Assembly: GCA_054601695.1 (NCBI GenBank)
Contig: BAAHQB010000010.1
Coordinates: 1,426,001-1,490,000, forward strand
From: Amorphochlora amoebiformis
Taxonomy: Eukaryota > Cercozoa > Chlorarachniophyceae
Length of the DNA stretch: 64,000 nt
Direction of reading: 5' to 3'
In this document: positions 1 through 64,000 of the stretch, one piece after another
Numbering within the stretch: position 1 is the stretch's first letter
Layout of the letters: every line of letters starts with the position of its first letter
The notes under the pieces: model-generated
The model's database searches: none
Seen by the model: the letters and a program-made list of their open reading frames with translations, nothing else
What the model was told of the DNA's origin: nothing
Translations under genes and position numbers: made by a program

Positions 1-169
1 ACATGTATGTGTCATATGTATGTGTTTATATATATATATATATATATACATATATATATTATATATTCATATACATATTTTGTTAATATGAAAAAATATA
101 ATATATTTTCATACTTTTATACATAATCGTATACACATATATGTGTATATATATGTATATATATACATG

Positions 170-224
<55 letters not shown>

Positions 225-660
225 CATATATAGGGTTACGGTTTTAGGGCTAGGGTTACAGTTACAGTTTGGGTGAGGATTGCGAACATGGGTAGGGTTA
301 GGGTTAGGGTTAGGGTTAGGGTTAGGGTTAGCGTTAGGGTTAGGGTTAGCGTTAGGGTTAGGGTTAGGGTTAGGGTTAGGGTTAGCGTTAGGGTTAGGTT
401 GGGGTTAGGGTTAGGGTTAGCGTTAGATCGAGATTAGGGTTAAGGTTAAGGTTAGAGTTATATGTATACATATAGATATATATGTACAACATATAAGTAA
501 ACAATTTATGTACATATTTCCGAGATATATGCATATATATATATATATATATATACGGCTAGGATTAGGAGTAGGTTTAGGATTTTAATTAGGGTTAGGG
601 TTAGGGTTACGGTTAGGGTTAGGGTTAGGGTTAGGGTTAGGGTTACCTGGTTTGTCTTAC
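1..660. repeat. Left-edge TA tracts and telomere-type arrays
   Basis: TA tracts flank two TTAGGG arrays (about 235-455 and 570-645) with point variants such as TTAGCG. This is probably intron of the minus-strand gene, since its exon at 661-695 ends in a donor. It is not a chromosome end: coding exons follow immediately and similar arrays recur throughout the window. Confidence 0.7.
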
Positions 661-6086
<5,426 letters not shown>

Positions 6087-6139
<53 letters not shown>

Positions 6140-6218
6140 TGTGTATTTGTTTATATGTTTATAAATATGCTTTTAGATGCATGTATGTATACACATGTGT
6201 GCATGTATATATACGAAG

Positions 6219-6265
<47 letters not shown>

Positions 6266-6910
6266 TATATATATACATACATACATACATATGTTTTTAT
6301 ATTCCTTCTAAAAGCACTCCACATACAAATTCACAATTCACAAAGCATATATCAACACATACAAAAACACAATTCAAACCAAAAAAACTCTCGTAATATC
6401 GCATCTCCCGCCTCTCTCTCCCCCCCCCCCCCCCCCGCTCTCCCCCCCCCGCTCTCCCCTCCCCCCCTAACCCTCCCTCTTCGCTCTCCCCACCCCTCCC
6501 TTCGGCTTCGCCTTACTTCGGAATTTTCTTGTTCTCTTCCGAAGATCTTTCCTCTCTTTTCCGGTCGATTGAGAAAAGAGAGAACTCTTCGATGAACCCC
6601 AGGGAGAAAGGAAAATGGCGGGGGGGGGGGGAGGGGCGTCGCAGTCGAGGCAGAAAAAAAGGGTTTTTGTCGGGTCAGATGGGATCACAGTCAATTCCCC
6701 CCTTGACGAACTGTAACTGTAAGAATAAGGCACGTGTCTCGTGATAAATCGTGATGTCACGAAGTATAACTAACGTGATCTGTTCATATGTCACGCTACG
6801 AACACAAAGACATGTCACGGAGCGTGATGCGTTGATACGTCACGCTTTGTGACCACCCTGTTGCGCTTATGCCCCTCTTGTATGCGATATCGACCCGAAA
6901 ACTAAAAAGC
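6087..6910. promoter_or_regulatory. Divergent intergenic region with repeated GTCACG boxes
   Basis: This lies between the minus-strand gene and psbP. At 6300-6400 there is A-rich sequence, at about 6420-6475 a C-rich run, and at 6480-6740 unique moderate-GC sequence. From 6745 to 6855 the motif GTCACG or its reverse complement CGTGAC/CGTGAT occurs about seven times in both orientations. Boxes containing TGACG or CACG are typical bZIP or bHLH sites, but no factor can be named from sequence. The stretch probably carries the promoters of both genes. No TATA element is distinguishable in this AT-rich background. Confidence 0.45.
6517..6760 (-). other. Possible 5' UTR exon of the left-edge gene
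   Basis: On the minus strand a GA-rich, TA-free segment ends at a good donor (GAA then GTAAGG, with the exon ending at 6517). It would splice to the TATAG acceptor just before 6086. I see no in-frame ATG in it, which suits a leader exon. The minus-strand open frame here (6467-6760) starts at GTG, not ATG, and is probably not translated. The upstream limit is a guess. Confidence 0.22.
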
Positions 6911-19943
<13,033 letters not shown>

Positions 19944-20555
19944 CTGCTAACACTGTTTGACGGCTCTCAGTCTAGCAGTATCCATCAACCTAAGCACCAG
20001 AGATCTATCTCGAACATACAAAGCGTTCATTTTGGGTTGTTTCTTAGCCCTTACCTGAACTGGAGTCACTCTTATCTTGTCTTTCAGAGTGACACTTATC
20101 TTGTCTTTCAAAGTGACACTGTTGTTAATGATAAGTTGAATTGTATTCATTGGCCAAGTTCAAGTTGGAAAAGTCTAGAAGTATCACTAGAAGTAACCGT
20201 TTTCTAGTCATAATCTGTCTTAAAAATTCGGCTACAAGACACTGTAGATAATCGTTTTTGGATTCTTCACAACTACTACGCATTCTAGGTATTAACTAGA
20301 TTAAACAAGCAGTTCTAGAGTTTTTAATATATCTGATGAGAGTTTCCAAGCCAAGCTTCTAGAGTCATGATAACGTATTTCATAAAATTGAATAAATATG
20401 TTTGGCGCTCAAGAAAATAGAGAAAAGCCCATCCTCATTTTACCTAGCTTACACCGATACACGTGTCAGATAAAATCTAGACAATCAAGATAATCATTCA
20501 GTAGGCACTAGTTATATATATATATATATATATTTATATATACTAGATATATTTC

Positions 20556-20610
<55 letters not shown>

Positions 20611-20887
20611 TTTTATAGCTAGTTAGAGCTAGAGAGTTGTATATATTTAGCATATTCATGGTATTTCACAGCTTCATGAATTCATTAAACTTGAGACTTA
20701 CAGCTAGAGAAAGAGTATAAAACAAATGCACAGATGACGTCGTTAACTAAGCTGTAATCTAGGTAATTATGACTAAAAAAAATCCCATAACTACGAAGAA
20801 ATGGAGTAACATTGTTACTCGATACTAATATATTCACACACACATATATATACATATATATATTCGGTCCAGATAGTGTATGCGGTC
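19944..20887. other. Convergent intergenic region between psbP and the minus-strand receptor-like gene
   Basis: This is mostly unique sequence with ordinary base composition, unlike the introns, apart from a TA tract at 20513-20607. It should hold the 3' UTRs and poly(A) sites of two converging genes. Besides the short minus-strand ORF at 19947-20150 I see two exon-like islands: minus 20762-20690, after a T-rich acceptor, and plus 20714-20755. Neither connects in phase to a neighbour. Confidence 0.5.
19947..20150 (-). CDS. Small ORF with duplicated SVTLKDKI motif, doubtful
   Basis: A 67-codon ATG-started frame whose stop lies 4 bp from the psbP stop, on the opposite strand. It contains a 24-bp direct repeat read as SVTLKDKI twice. 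Inside it is a consensus donor (CAG then GTAAGG at about 20054) and an acceptor-like ACAACAG, so part of it could instead be an exon of a spliced transcript. I recognise no family. It may be fortuitous 3' UTR antisense coding. Confidence 0.25.
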   Translation of the reverse strand: MNTIQLIINNSVTLKDKISVTLKDKIRVTPVQVRAKKQPKMNALYVRDRSLVLRLMDTARLRAVKQC

Positions 20888-40927
<20,040 letters not shown>

Positions 40928-41502
40928 CGGGCGCCGACCTGTATCTACCCCGGCCGAACACAAAGAGTGATGCGTTTCTCACAACAGGGATTAAAGTTCG
41001 CTTGGTTTGCTTCGAATAGGGGAATAATATTAGGCGAAATTAGCTAGATATAACAAGCATGGTTGGAATGATTTGGGCAAAATCAGGTTTTACTATAAAA
41101 GAGCATCTATTCGAGAATGAATATCTTAGAGAAACCCTCTAATACTAACAAGGTTTGAATCTCTTTTTTATATTAAGACTATTAGACGCCTTCCTATCAA
41201 ACCAATATAACGACTGAGAACATCAGCCTGTTTTAGATCATGAAATACGAGAGAACCCTTCGCTCCAAGAAACGACGTCATCGTGAGTGACAGAGTACCC
41301 CCCCCCCCCTTTTTTTTCCCCACCTACCCTCAGCCCCCTCCCCCACGGCCCTTTTACTTTTATTTGAAAAAAAAATTGGTCCATTTCACCGAAATATGTC
41401 CACTCCAAGGCGCCCACTGTTCTCTCCTGACAAAAGGATGGTGTTCAACGGGTCTTTGTGCTGCGTGGTTCAGTTCGGTTTCTCAGACACGGCGAGATTA
41501 TC
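40928..41502. promoter_or_regulatory. Head-to-head intergenic region of two paralogous receptor-like genes
   Basis: 575 bp separate the ATG of the minus-strand gene (40927) from the ATG of the plus-strand gene (41503). The stretch is unique, lacks TA microsatellites, and contains a C/T-rich homopolymer run at 41299-41345 and GACGTCATCGTGAGTGAC near 41274. A plus-strand frame, 41283-41669, overlaps the start; I read it as leader sequence. Shared promoter use is inferred from the arrangement. Confidence 0.45.
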
Positions 41503-63392
<21,890 letters not shown>

Positions 63393-63393
63393 G

Positions 63394-63468
<75 letters not shown>

Positions 63469-63735
63469 ACATATTTAGTTATCTTTGCATAAAGCGTACG
63501 TACTGCATAATTTCATATGTATGTTTAGGTATATGCATGTATATTTATAAACAATATATATACATATACATCTATATATATGTGTATGTATATATATATA
63601 TACATCTATATATATATATATATGTATAAATGTGTAGCCGAATATGTGTGAATAACTAGATGTTGTAAACTTAGTATATATATATATATATATATACATA
63701 TACATTTATATATATATATGTTTATGTACATCTAA

Positions 63736-63772
<37 letters not shown>

Positions 63773-63827
63773 CATATATATATATATATATATAATATAA
63801 ATTACACACACACACACATATATATAC

Positions 63828-63867
<40 letters not shown>

Positions 63868-63874
63868 TTATATC

Positions 63875-63906
<32 letters not shown>

Positions 63907-63963
63907 TATGTATATAAAAATATAATATATATCTGTATATATGGATGTATGAACAATACACAC

Positions 63964-63996
<33 letters not shown>

Positions 63997-64000
63997 ATAT
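63393..64000. other. Intron sequence of paralogue C, mostly TA tracts
   Basis: Repeated (TA)n with CA/TG-interrupted stretches. The short unique piece at 63475-63545 shows no exon boundaries that I can support. By analogy with paralogues A and B the next exon (SQA(Y/F)D) should lie to the right. Confidence 0.5.

Overview
The window looks like nuclear DNA of a photosynthetic eukaryote with a complex (secondary or higher) plastid. One gene encodes the PsbP subunit of photosystem II behind a three-part leader: an ER signal peptide, a transit peptide and a twin-arginine thylakoid signal. About nine tenths of the window is simple-sequence DNA: (TA)n, TTAGGG/CCCTAA telomere-type arrays, and (GA)n/(CT)n. 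The long open frames reading YIYI, LTLT, SLSL or RERE are translations of these repeats, not genes. The real coding sequence is in 12-150 nt islands with an AG on the left and a GT on the right. I joined islands by requiring splice signals, open frame, matching intron phase and, where available, paralogue similarity.

Layout. 661-6086 (-): multi-exon gene of unknown function that starts near 6.08 kb and runs off the left edge. 6087-6910: divergent intergenic region. 6911-19943 (+): psbP, 14 exons, 825 nt of CDS over 13 kb. 19944-20887: convergent intergenic region with one weak ORF. 20888-40927 (-): seven-transmembrane receptor-like gene, 23 proposed exons, 476 codons. 40928-41502: head-to-head intergenic region. 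41503-58353 (+): paralogue of that gene, 21 exons, 450 codons. 58354-61262: intergenic. 61263 to the right edge (+): a third paralogue, 5' part only. The exon sums of the three complete models are all divisible by three (825, 1431, 1353 nt).

The main novelty has three parts. (1) A receptor-like membrane protein family that I do not recognise, starting M-x(1,2)-R-S-x-Y-G-R-D, in three copies with partly different intron positions. (2) An exon echo architecture: many exons are flanked by tandem truncated copies. Copies upstream (in gene direction) keep the acceptor and exon 5' part. Copies downstream keep the exon 3' part and donor. So no echo has both splice sites. (3) Introns built of telomere-type repeats, nearly always with CCCTAA on the sense strand, in which repeat variants form the splice sites. 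TTAGGG-type repeats fit haptophytes, stramenopiles, cryptophytes or chlorarachniophytes; the sequence alone does not let me choose.
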